Position numbers and translations under genes: made by a program. Shown here one piece after another: positions 26,649-32,654 of a stretch of 46,943 nt of DNA (position 1 is its first letter; each line of letters starts with the position of its first letter). The stretch comes from a virus, in IMG/VR virus record IMGVR_UViG_3300042890_001557, positions 1-46,943 of that record; one strand, written 5' to 3'. Below the pieces are notes generated by a model. The model was given only the letters and a program-made list of their open reading frames with translations. It was not told where the DNA came from and searched no databases.

Positions 26649-26683
26649 CGTGGCGGGTTTACCTGCGTTTATCCCCCGCCACG
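26649..26683 (-). repeat. 9-bp GC-rich hairpin between ssb and the DnaA-domain gene
   Basis: CGTGGCGGG and CCCGCCACG pair perfectly around 17 bases. Only GCTTTAAAC follows on the - strand, so it is a weak terminator at best; partial attenuation or mRNA end protection after ssb is plausible. Confidence 0.55.
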
Positions 26684-26697
26684 ACTCTTGGTTAAGA

Positions 26698-27330
26698 TTA
26701 GAATGGTAGGTCGTCTCCGGGGTCCTCAGAAGGAGCCGGCGCTGCGTATGAGTCTAATTTTTTCACAGAACTCACAGCCTTGACCTGTGGAAGGAAGATG
26801 TCGTTGAGGTGCTTCTCAAAGAACTCTTGGCGCTCTGAGTCGTCCCATACAACCTGTCCCTTTACCTTGATCTGTTTCATCTCAGGCATGTTATCGGGGT
26901 TGTCTTTAGTCCATCCCCACTTGATGTCTTCCTGACCATGGCGGAGGTAAAGCATTGTGCGAGTCTTTCCATCAATCTCCTTAGACCATGGGGTAAGAGT
27001 AATTTCTTTCCCGGCGTCGATGTTAGGCATTGACAAAAAGAATCCCGATGAGTAGCGTGAAGACCACGGCATCTGGATTTGGTACTCCTCTCCATTGTCA
27101 TTCAAAACAACGCAGAGCTGGTCACCATATCCTTGTTCTGATACGCGCTTGAAGACGTCAGTGATGTGACCAGACAGCGAAGCAAATCGCTGCTCATACC
27201 ACACCTTAGTGCCGTCCTTGCTGTTACACTTAATTGAGCCAGCCGTTCCTTCAGGAACTCGCTTGGCAATCTTACCGCCAGATATGCTGAGGTAAGTACG
27301 GTTTGATGAACCACCTTGATTTAATCCCAT
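26698..27330 (-). CDS. ssb: Single-stranded DNA-binding protein
   Basis: A 210-residue protein. The body is beta-rich with aromatic residues suited to an OB fold (KVWYEQRFASLSGHITDVF; YQIQMPWSSRYSSGFFLSMP), and the C-terminus ends in an acidic tail with DPGDDLPF, the 'DDxPF' tip that SSB proteins use to recruit partners. The strong promoter (TACATTTG at 27365-27372) and the neighbouring primase-helicase gene fit a high-abundance replication protein. The exact N-terminal fold is inferred. Confidence 0.75.
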   Translation of the reverse strand: MGLNQGGSSNRTYLSISGGKIAKRVPEGTAGSIKCNSKDGTKVWYEQRFASLSGHITDVFKRVSEQGYGDQLCVVLNDNGEEYQIQMPWSSRYSSGFFLSMPNIDAGKEITLTPWSKEIDGKTRTMLYLRHGQEDIKWGWTKDNPDNMPEMKQIKVKGQVVWDDSERQEFFEKHLNDIFLPQVKAVSSVKKLDSYAAPAPSEDPGDDLPF

Positions 27331-27364
27331 AACTTTTTGATTAATATTTATTGGTTATATTTCG

Positions 27365-27395
27365 CAAATGTAGCATATATGTTTCTTTTGTGCAA
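27365..27395 (-). promoter_or_regulatory. Promoter of ssb
   Basis: On the - strand: TTG (27393-27395), 20 bases, TACATTTG (27365-27372), 34 bases before the ATG at 27330. It lets ssb and downstream genes be expressed independently of the primase-helicase. Confidence 0.6.
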
Positions 27396-27411
27396 GAAAA
27401 AAACTGTTAAA

Positions 27412-29364
27412 TTATTCCCAATCCTCCTTATATCCGTTCGGGTGTCCTGGCTCCTCGTTCCATTCCTTTGCCTCCTTTGAATCCGTCCAGTTTCTGTTTG
27501 GCTTGATTACAGAAGGTTTCGGTTCTTCGATGTTAGACTGAACGAATTTACCCTCGATCGCCCGTTGAAGGTAATCGACGCCCTCGAACGTAAACCTGCG
27601 AGTAGACCTTACAAGCTCAAAGTCAAAGAATCCCTTTATCCCTACGATCTTCTGTCTGCGGATCTTCTTGGAGTGAAACTCACACAGTGGACTCTCAGGC
27701 GCGGTCTGAGCAAGTGGTCGGTGGTAGATAATGATGTTGTCCGCCTTGTTGTTCCACATCGCACCATCTGCAAGGTCGAATACTTCTGGGCATGGGTAGT
27801 TTCCGTCGTCTCCCTTTCTCATCTTGTGCGGGTGGACCACGATGTCGAAGTACACATTGTTCTTCCTTGCAAACCTTGTGCAGTCAGAAAGGAACGTTTC
27901 AAGGTACTTGTCGCTACGACCACCACCCTTGCTGTAGTCGTTTGCCATTTGGTTGAATGGGTCGATTACCACGCGGTCGATTCCGTGTTTAATAATCATG
28001 CTTAAGAAAACTTCTTTCACGTAGTCGGGAGTCGGGCTTACATTCTTTGGATACACCATGAAGACGTGTTGGCCAATCATGTCGTATACCTTCTTGTACG
28101 CATCGTAACTAGGCCTGTGGTAGTTGTTGGGTGTGCAGTCCTTCCCAAAGTAAATCTCAACCAGGTCATGATAGAACTGTTCAGCGGGTAACTCTTCAGG
28201 AGTAAAAATTGCAACCTTCTCTCCAAACTTGACCATGCGGAATATCATTTCCCACTTCATGAACGATGACTTACCATAGTTTCCTATTCCGGAAACAATT
28301 GTTAGTTCTCCCTTGACCCTTTTGAAATGTTTGTCTAGGAGTGGAACACCAAGCGGCATGGCTGCCTGATATCCCTTGTGATAAATCTCAGACGCCTGTT
28401 CGAATACCTCTTCAGCGTAAATGACATCCTCTGCGGCGATATTCTCCGCATCTTCTGCGGTGATTACGATATTAATCTCCGCATTTGTAGACTTGGATAC
28501 AAGCTGATCCTTAGTAAACTCGGCGGTATTCCACTGATTCATGTTGGCCCGGTACGCGCTGCGGATGGCTTGCCTGCATTCCTTTTGACTAAAGCTAGAG
28601 TTTGGAGTAACGTAGGTCATTATTAGGTTGTAGCAGGTCTCCTCAATCATCCCAAACCGGCAACAACTAGCAGCCAACTTGAACACGAAGTGATTCCTCT
28701 CCCCTTCACGGAATGCGTCACCCTTGGATGTCATCCACGTTAATAGATTTTGGAATATCTTGTCGTCGTCGTTTATGGTTTCAGTAGTTGTCTGTTGTGG
28801 CAACCTTCTGTCTTCCTTTTTTACAGGCAGCTTTGTGTATGTCTCGGCGTTTTCGTTATACCAAACTTGAGGATCATACGACTCAAAGCATAGGCGAGAA
28901 ACATTTCGACCAGTCTTGTCGATGTCGGGCATCTCTTCCATTAGTGCATCAAAGTGTTCCTTGTGCTTGGTTTTCCACTGAATTTGGACGAGCGCTTTTA
29001 AGCCCTTTCCTGAGGGTGATTCCCAGACAGCGGTAATATACCTCACCGAACACAATTCGCTTCGTTTTTGGGCCATATCTGACACGTTATCGAAGTCCAA
29101 CACGATGTATCCGGAGTGTTCGAGCAGCTCAGAGTCTTTTCTTTTGGAAAAAGTGCCACTGAAACAAACTGCGGGGAGTTTCTTTTTTAACTCGTCCGCC
29201 TCTTTCTTGGTCTTGGCTTCCCTCGCCTTCTCAACAAGTGCCTTTGACTTTCCAGTCCTAATTCGTTCAAGTGCGCCCAGTACACTAATTGTGTGTCCTT
29301 GCAGGTCATTGAAGTCTTTGTAGATGGATACCTTACCATTTATTCCTTGGGTCATTTGGGTCAT
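27412..29364 (-). CDS. Primase-helicase fusion (VirE-N/PrimPol-like + DnaB-type helicase)
   Basis: Start set at ATG 29364 (or 29355), giving about 650 residues and a short overlap with the initiator gene; the longer frame would overlap by 167 bases. N-terminal third: the VirE-N/primase-like segment, with SGYIVLDFDNV (Asp90, Asp92), ESPSGKGLKALV and RNVSRLCFESYDP. A linking PriCT-like helical domain follows (about 205-280). The C-terminal half is a RecA-fold helicase: Walker A GIGNYGKS (359-366), FTPEE, Walker B RVVIDPFN (Asp468) and a VHPHK motif. The combination synthesises primers and unwinds DNA at the phage fork, loaded by the initiator encoded directly upstream. Confidence 0.85.
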   Translation of the reverse strand: MTQMTQGINGKVSIYKDFNDLQGHTISVLGALERIRTGKSKALVEKAREAKTKKEADELKKKLPAVCFSGTFSKRKDSELLEHSGYIVLDFDNVSDMAQKRSELCSVRYITAVWESPSGKGLKALVQIQWKTKHKEHFDALMEEMPDIDKTGRNVSRLCFESYDPQVWYNENAETYTKLPVKKEDRRLPQQTTTETINDDDKIFQNLLTWMTSKGDAFREGERNHFVFKLAASCCRFGMIEETCYNLIMTYVTPNSSFSQKECRQAIRSAYRANMNQWNTAEFTKDQLVSKSTNAEINIVITAEDAENIAAEDVIYAEEVFEQASEIYHKGYQAAMPLGVPLLDKHFKRVKGELTIVSGIGNYGKSSFMKWEMIFRMVKFGEKVAIFTPEELPAEQFYHDLVEIYFGKDCTPNNYHRPSYDAYKKVYDMIGQHVFMVYPKNVSPTPDYVKEVFLSMIIKHGIDRVVIDPFNQMANDYSKGGGRSDKYLETFLSDCTRFARKNNVYFDIVVHPHKMRKGDDGNYPCPEVFDLADGAMWNNKADNIIIYHRPLAQTAPESPLCEFHSKKIRRQKIVGIKGFFDFELVRSTRRFTFEGVDYLQRAIEGKFVQSNIEEPKPSVIKPNRNWTDSKEAKEWNEEPGHPNGYKEDWE

Positions 29365-30055
29365 AATTGTAGTTAGTTTGTTTTGTATTTGTATTCGTAT
29401 TCGTTGTTTCGTCTTCCCACCTTCTGTCGCGAAGATATCGTATCGGGTCCTTCCAGTATTTGCGCTCGCGACCACTCTTATGGTTTCCCATGCCTTCAAC
29501 TGCTAGGGTTCGGTCCTCATCAGATAGTTTATTCCAAACAGCAAGAGTTTGTTTCTTGTCCACCTTCTTGTCATACATCAACCAAAACTGCTCGAAAGAA
29601 TACTTACTTTCTTCTTTTACTTTATTCTTTTTATTATGTGAGCATTCCTGAGCAGGGGTATGCTCATTTTTGAGCAGGGGGTATGCAGGTTTTTGAGCAG
29701 GGGTATGATCAAAAAACTCATCTTCTTCATTTTCAGACATTGGTATTTCGGGAGTAACCGTTCTGCTCAAAATATCAGCATCTGGATTTATCGTTAAACA
29801 TCTTACCTCAACCTCATTTCGATTATTGAGTTTAACTATTCTCCCCAAAACACCCTTCTGTTCGAGGTCGGCAATTACGCGACGAACACTATGCTTGGAC
29901 AATCCAAGACATTCCCCTAAGTAATGATTCGAAGCGAAACAATAACCTTTGATGTTTGATAGATTTGATATGACACCTATCAGTAACTTCTCTGTAGATG
30001 ACAACTCCTTGCTAAGCAACACGCTTGCAGGGATGATTGAATATTGATTGTGCAT
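29333..30055 (-). CDS. Replication initiator / helicase loader, lambda O-DnaT-like
   Basis: A 240-residue protein. Residues 1-80 form a winged-helix domain of the HTH_36 type (IIPASVLLSKELSSTEKLLIG ... HYLGECLGLSKHSVRRVIADLEQKG). Residues 95-150 are a Pro/Gln-rich linker with repeated HTPAQ. Residues 155-225 (YSFEQFWLMYDKKVDKKQTLAVW ... KDPIRYLRDRRW) match the C-terminal domain of DnaT/lambda O-type loaders. The linker DNA carries origin-like iterons. The gene starts 4 bases behind an intrinsic terminator, so expression is probably regulated. Its end overlaps the primase-helicase start by about 30 bases. Confidence 0.8.
   Translation of the reverse strand: MHNQYSIIPASVLLSKELSSTEKLLIGVISNLSNIKGYCFASNHYLGECLGLSKHSVRRVIADLEQKGVLGRIVKLNNRNEVEVRCLTINPDADILSRTVTPEIPMSENEEDEFFDHTPAQKPAYPLLKNEHTPAQECSHNKKNKVKEESKYSFEQFWLMYDKKVDKKQTLAVWNKLSDEDRTLAVEGMGNHKSGRERKYWKDPIRYLRDRRWEDETTNTNTNTKQTNYNYDPNDPRNKW
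29601..29707. repeat. Iterons plus AT-rich strand inside the initiator gene: candidate replication origin
   Basis: Three direct repeats of GAGCAGGGGTATG begin at 29650, 29672 (one extra G) and 29695, spaced 22-23 bp (two helical turns), with a partial fourth near 29639. Immediately to the left (29601-29637) lies an AT-rich tract almost without G on this strand. Iterons followed by an AT-rich asymmetric tract within the initiator gene is the layout of the lambda origin inside gene O. Confidence 0.65.
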
Positions 30056-30058
30056 AAG

Positions 30059-30155
30059 AAAAAAAAGCCCGTAAGAGCAACTTTACGGGCCTAATTAGGT
30101 AAAAGATAATTTACCTATCCTAACCCCCGTTTGCTGTTGCTCTTTAACAAACGGG
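30059..30155 (-). promoter_or_regulatory. Regulatory leader: terminator plus complementary hairpin loops
   Basis: In transcript order: hairpin CCCGTTTG/CAAACGGG (30126-30155) with a 14-base loop; hairpin TAGGTAAA/TTTACCTA (30096-30117); hairpin GCCCGTAA/TTACGGGC (30067-30090) followed by eight T, a textbook intrinsic terminator. AAGAGCAAC in the first loop is perfectly complementary (9 of 9) to GTTGCTCTT in and beside the last loop, allowing a kissing pair or an antiterminator. The T-tract ends 4 bases before the start codon at 30055. Confidence 0.7.
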
Positions 30156-30172
30156 AGGCAGGATATATTTTG

Positions 30173-30203
30173 CAAACATAAAACAACCACGCGAGGTTGT
30201 CAA
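30173..30203 (-). promoter_or_regulatory. Promoter of the initiator leader, with operator-like palindrome
   Basis: On the - strand: TTG (30201-30203), 20 bases, TATGTTTG (30173-30180). The spacer is almost filled by ACAACC-ACGCGA-GGTTGT (30183-30200), a perfect 6-bp inverted repeat that could be a repressor site. As RNA from the upstream gene, the same palindrome followed by TTT may be a weak terminator. Confidence 0.55.
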
Positions 30204-30391
30204 GTATTTTCTTCATTATTTTTTATGTGCCACATTTCGCAGTCCCAGCACATAAACACCTGTTGGTCGTAGTCACAATGCTCCTGAGCCTCCTTACGAG
30301 TCTTGTAACATCTTTTGCCACAGCCATAAATAGAGTTCTTAATCATCAAATAGATAGATACAACAGTTAAGATAATTGAGAGGATAAACAT
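30200..30391 (-). CDS. Small membrane protein with cysteine-rich domain
   Basis: A 63-residue protein: one N-terminal membrane helix (MFILSIILTVVSIYLMI), then GCGKRCYKTRKEAQEHC and VFMCWDCEMWH, a CxxxC ... CxxC arrangement suggesting a zinc ribbon on the cytoplasmic side. It is the first leftward gene from the divergent promoter pair and should be nearly leaderless. Possibly an early host-takeover protein; unknown. Confidence 0.65.
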   Translation of the reverse strand: MFILSIILTVVSIYLMIKNSIYGCGKRCYKTRKEAQEHCDYDQQVFMCWDCEMWHIKNNEENT

Positions 30392-30395
30392 ATTG

Positions 30396-30425
30396 CAAAT
30401 CTACGTTGTTTAGTACTATTTCCAA
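30396..30425 (-). promoter_or_regulatory. Leftward promoter of the divergent pair
   Basis: On the - strand: TTGG (30422-30425), 18 bases, TAGATTTG (30396-30403), ATG 4 bases downstream at 30391. Confidence 0.55.
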
Positions 30426-30432
30426 GCAATAA

Positions 30433-30463
30433 TTTGACACCGTGTTGTTTTTGAGTATATTTG
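30433..30463 (+). promoter_or_regulatory. Rightward promoter of the morphogenesis operon
   Basis: TTTG (30433-30436), exactly 19 bases, TATATTTG (30456-30463), ATG 4 bases later at 30468. This is the best promoter match in the window and should yield a nearly leaderless mRNA. Confidence 0.75.
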
Positions 30464-30467
30464 CAGC

Positions 30468-30683
30468 ATGACGAAATTGAGACCACCAGACGGGCGTGTT
30501 TTTGTGACGATTGATAAAAAACAGCCAAAGCAAATAGATGTAACCATAACGGCGGTAGGAAACGGGGTTGACCTAGAGGTCGGCCAGAAGGCCTGCGTTA
30601 TAGGTAAGATTGAAAAGGTTGAGCTACAGGACACGGAGATGTACTCGGTACATGAAAGACATATAGCATTTTTGTATGAATAA
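30468..30683 (+). CDS. GroES-like mini co-chaperonin (no mobile loop)
   Basis: A 71-residue protein that follows the GroES strand pattern: KLRPPDGRVFVTI, then VTITAVGNGVDLEVGQKACVIG and a C-terminal EMYSVHERHIAFLYE. AVGNG, 'VxVGxxV' and the final 'xxxILAxxE'-like strand are the hallmarks of Cpn10. The roughly 20-residue mobile loop that contacts GroEL is missing. It opens the head-morphogenesis operon, the place where a capsid-folding helper (like T4 gp31) would be expected. The similarity is read by eye and should be treated as a good candidate. Confidence 0.55.
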   Translation: MTKLRPPDGRVFVTIDKKQPKQIDVTITAVGNGVDLEVGQKACVIGKIEKVELQDTEMYSVHERHIAFLYE

Positions 30684-30978
30684 GATAGAAAACTGGAAAC
30701 GAGCCATATCAATCGTTAATCAAATGATTGATGACAAGATTGAGATTTATGAGGTGATGAAGATCTTCACACCTATGGCCACATCTGCGCGGAGAAAACT
30801 GCTTTACTGTGACCCTAGCATCACAACGGATGACTTAGATCAGGTAGAGAAGGCCATCGTAAGATACAACAACACGTTAGAAGAAATAGGGAAGACACAG
30901 GTCGAGACCCGAATAAAGCGGTCAATGTATTTCCAAAAACTGAAGGAGCATTATGATAAGGACAAAGACAAAAAGTAA
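30676..30978 (+). CDS. Unknown helical protein
   Basis: A 100-residue, almost entirely helical protein with mixed charge, no Cys pairs except one, and a Lys-rich end. It overlaps the gene before by 8 bases and the gene after by 26. Possibly a small terminase or scaffold accessory; unknown. Confidence 0.6.
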   Translation: MNKIENWKRAISIVNQMIDDKIEIYEVMKIFTPMATSARRKLLYCDPSITTDDLDQVEKAIVRYNNTLEEIGKTQVETRIKRSMYFQKLKEHYDKDKDKK

Positions 30979-31201
30979 TTACCACAGGATCATAGAGGTG
31001 TACAACTACTACATCGAGCGGGAAAATACAGACATGAAGGATGTAGAAAAACTGATGAGCAACTGGGACGCCATAAACCTGTTTGGAACGTACTCATCCC
31101 TTCGACGCGGCGTGAATAAGATAAAGAGACGTATGCCGGTTGGTAAGAAAAACTTTGAGACCCAAAAGCAACTGTTTGAAATTTACAAGAAGATACTCTA
31201 A
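30953..31201 (+). CDS. Unknown basic helical protein
   Basis: An 82-residue basic protein (MIRTKTKSNYHRIIEVYNYYIEREN ... RRGVNKIKRRMPVGKKNF). The composition suggests nucleic-acid binding, and it lies just upstream of packaging genes. The stop overlaps the next start as TAATG. Candidates include a DNA-recognition helper for packaging, without further support. Confidence 0.6.
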   Translation: MIRTKTKSNYHRIIEVYNYYIERENTDMKDVEKLMSNWDAINLFGTYSSLRRGVNKIKRRMPVGKKNFETQKQLFEIYKKIL

Positions 31202-32004
31202 TGAACTTTGAAGACGTTGACATAGATCAGTTAAGGCTTATAGACGGAGACTGCTTGGTCGAGATACACTCCTGGACCGAAGACGAGATATCTTTTAATG
31301 GCGGAACCTTGAAGTTAGTGAACAGCCTAAAGGGGATGACGGATTCCGGAAGTGTAAGCGACATGAACTCCCTTGTAAAGTCCATGAAGAAAAGTAACTA
31401 CAAAGACAAGAGGGCCATGTCTGAATACATGAGGATGGCTGGAGAACAGAAGAAGGAGGTTGATCCAAACAAGGAAGACGTTAGGGCTACTCAGGCCGTT
31501 AGACGCGGGGTGCTTGTAAAGAAGCCAGAAAAAGGTTCTACCACAAAGAACTGGGACTTTTCTTGCGAGTTTGACGGAGAGCCAGGCGACGAGGTTTGGT
31601 TTGACTCTACTTACACAAGGAACTTTATTACAGAAGGCGACGGGGGGTTTGAGAAGGACGGAAAAAGATATGTGCTTGTTCCTTCTGAATGTATTTATGC
31701 CGCGAAGAGGAACGGAGAGATTAAGAGCATGAATGGATACATCATTGGAAAGGTCTTGCCTAATGATAGAAAGGCAGGAAGTATTTTTCTATTGGACTCA
31801 GAAACAGAAAGGGTGCAAGTAGAAGTCCCGCCGGCAAAGATGCCAAAATACGTTGCCGATGACGTATGGACAAACACAGAGGTAAAGAAAGGAGATGTGG
31901 TCTGTATTAAGAAACATTTCTCAGTGAAGTTAGACTCAACAATGGCCAAGTCAAGCGACTACGTTAGGTTTCAGCCTAGGGTCATATTAGCAATCGAAGA
32001 ATGA
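31201..32004 (+). CDS. Larger protein with possible tandem GroES-like domains
   Basis: A 267-residue protein. After a helical N-terminal part (1-95) comes VRRGVLVKKPEKG, PGDEVWFDSTYTRNFI, RYVLVPSECIYAAKRNGEIKSMNGYIIGKVLP, then a second block with DVWTNTEVKKGDVVCIKKHF and RPRVILAIEE-like ending (FQPRVILAIEE). The repeated 'GDxVxF ... VP...I.A' and 'KKGDVV ... ILAI' blocks resemble two Cpn10 barrels. With the mini GroES-like gene upstream this may be a co-chaperonin system for capsid folding. The match is suggestive only. Couples to the next gene by ATGA. Confidence 0.45.
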   Translation: MNFEDVDIDQLRLIDGDCLVEIHSWTEDEISFNGGTLKLVNSLKGMTDSGSVSDMNSLVKSMKKSNYKDKRAMSEYMRMAGEQKKEVDPNKEDVRATQAVRRGVLVKKPEKGSTTKNWDFSCEFDGEPGDEVWFDSTYTRNFITEGDGGFEKDGKRYVLVPSECIYAAKRNGEIKSMNGYIIGKVLPNDRKAGSIFLLDSETERVQVEVPPAKMPKYVADDVWTNTEVKKGDVVCIKKHFSVKLDSTMAKSSDYVRFQPRVILAIEE

Positions 32005-32654
32005 TAAAACTAGACTTTAGTAAAATATCCTACAACATTGAAGGCATCCCGGATGACGAGTCGGTCGTATACCGCTTCTCGGACCTGGCCAGTCAAGCCC
32101 ATATTCTCGACAGGTCTGACGACCTTCCTGAGGGGGTTAGCGCCGACAAGGTTGTTCGATATCTCATATATATGTTCGCTCCAGGTACACCTGTAAAAGA
32201 TGCGTATCCGGACATCAACCAGCGCAAACGATATACTTTGAACAAGCTGAATATCATGGTTGATGACACGGATTCGGAGGACGGGTACGCCCAGCTCTGC
32301 ATGATGAATGTAGACTGGGCGGTGGAGCGGTACATCACGTTCACCCGCCTACAGTGCTCGGAAGACTATTCGATCATGAGTACAGCCGACATCCGAATCT
32401 CGGCGCTTCAGAGAGCCCTGTTGACACAGCCTGTTGACAGGTCCAATGACGACAAGAACTTCCAGGCAGGTCTTGAGAGTTGGCGTCAAACACTTGTGGA
32501 TGCCCGTAGTCGAATAATGAACGACGAGGTTAGCATTACGTTACAGAAGGCAATCACGTTCTCAGTTCGGGCGGAGAACTTAGGAATACAACCCGAACAC
32601 TACGCTAGAATTTGGCGTGAAAAGAAAGAGATATTCCCGGAGGTAATACCATGA
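32001..32654 (+). CDS. Candidate small terminase subunit
   Basis: A 217-residue, mostly helical acidic protein located directly before the large terminase and coupled to it by ATGA. Small terminases commonly occupy this place and are helical, but no helix-turn-helix can be named with confidence. Segments such as SADKVVRYLIYMFAPGTPVKDAYPD look like part of a conserved domain of this position in related phages. The assignment rests mostly on context. Confidence 0.5.
   Translation: MIKLDFSKISYNIEGIPDDESVVYRFSDLASQAHILDRSDDLPEGVSADKVVRYLIYMFAPGTPVKDAYPDINQRKRYTLNKLNIMVDDTDSEDGYAQLCMMNVDWAVERYITFTRLQCSEDYSIMSTADIRISALQRALLTQPVDRSNDDKNFQAGLESWRQTLVDARSRIMNDEVSITLQKAITFSVRAENLGIQPEHYARIWREKKEIFPEVIP

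Noticed and set aside
29364-29499. Longer primase-helicase starting at 29499
   Set aside because: It would overlap the initiator gene by 167 bases with a poorly conserved-looking N-terminus; ATG 29364 or 29355 gives normal coupling.
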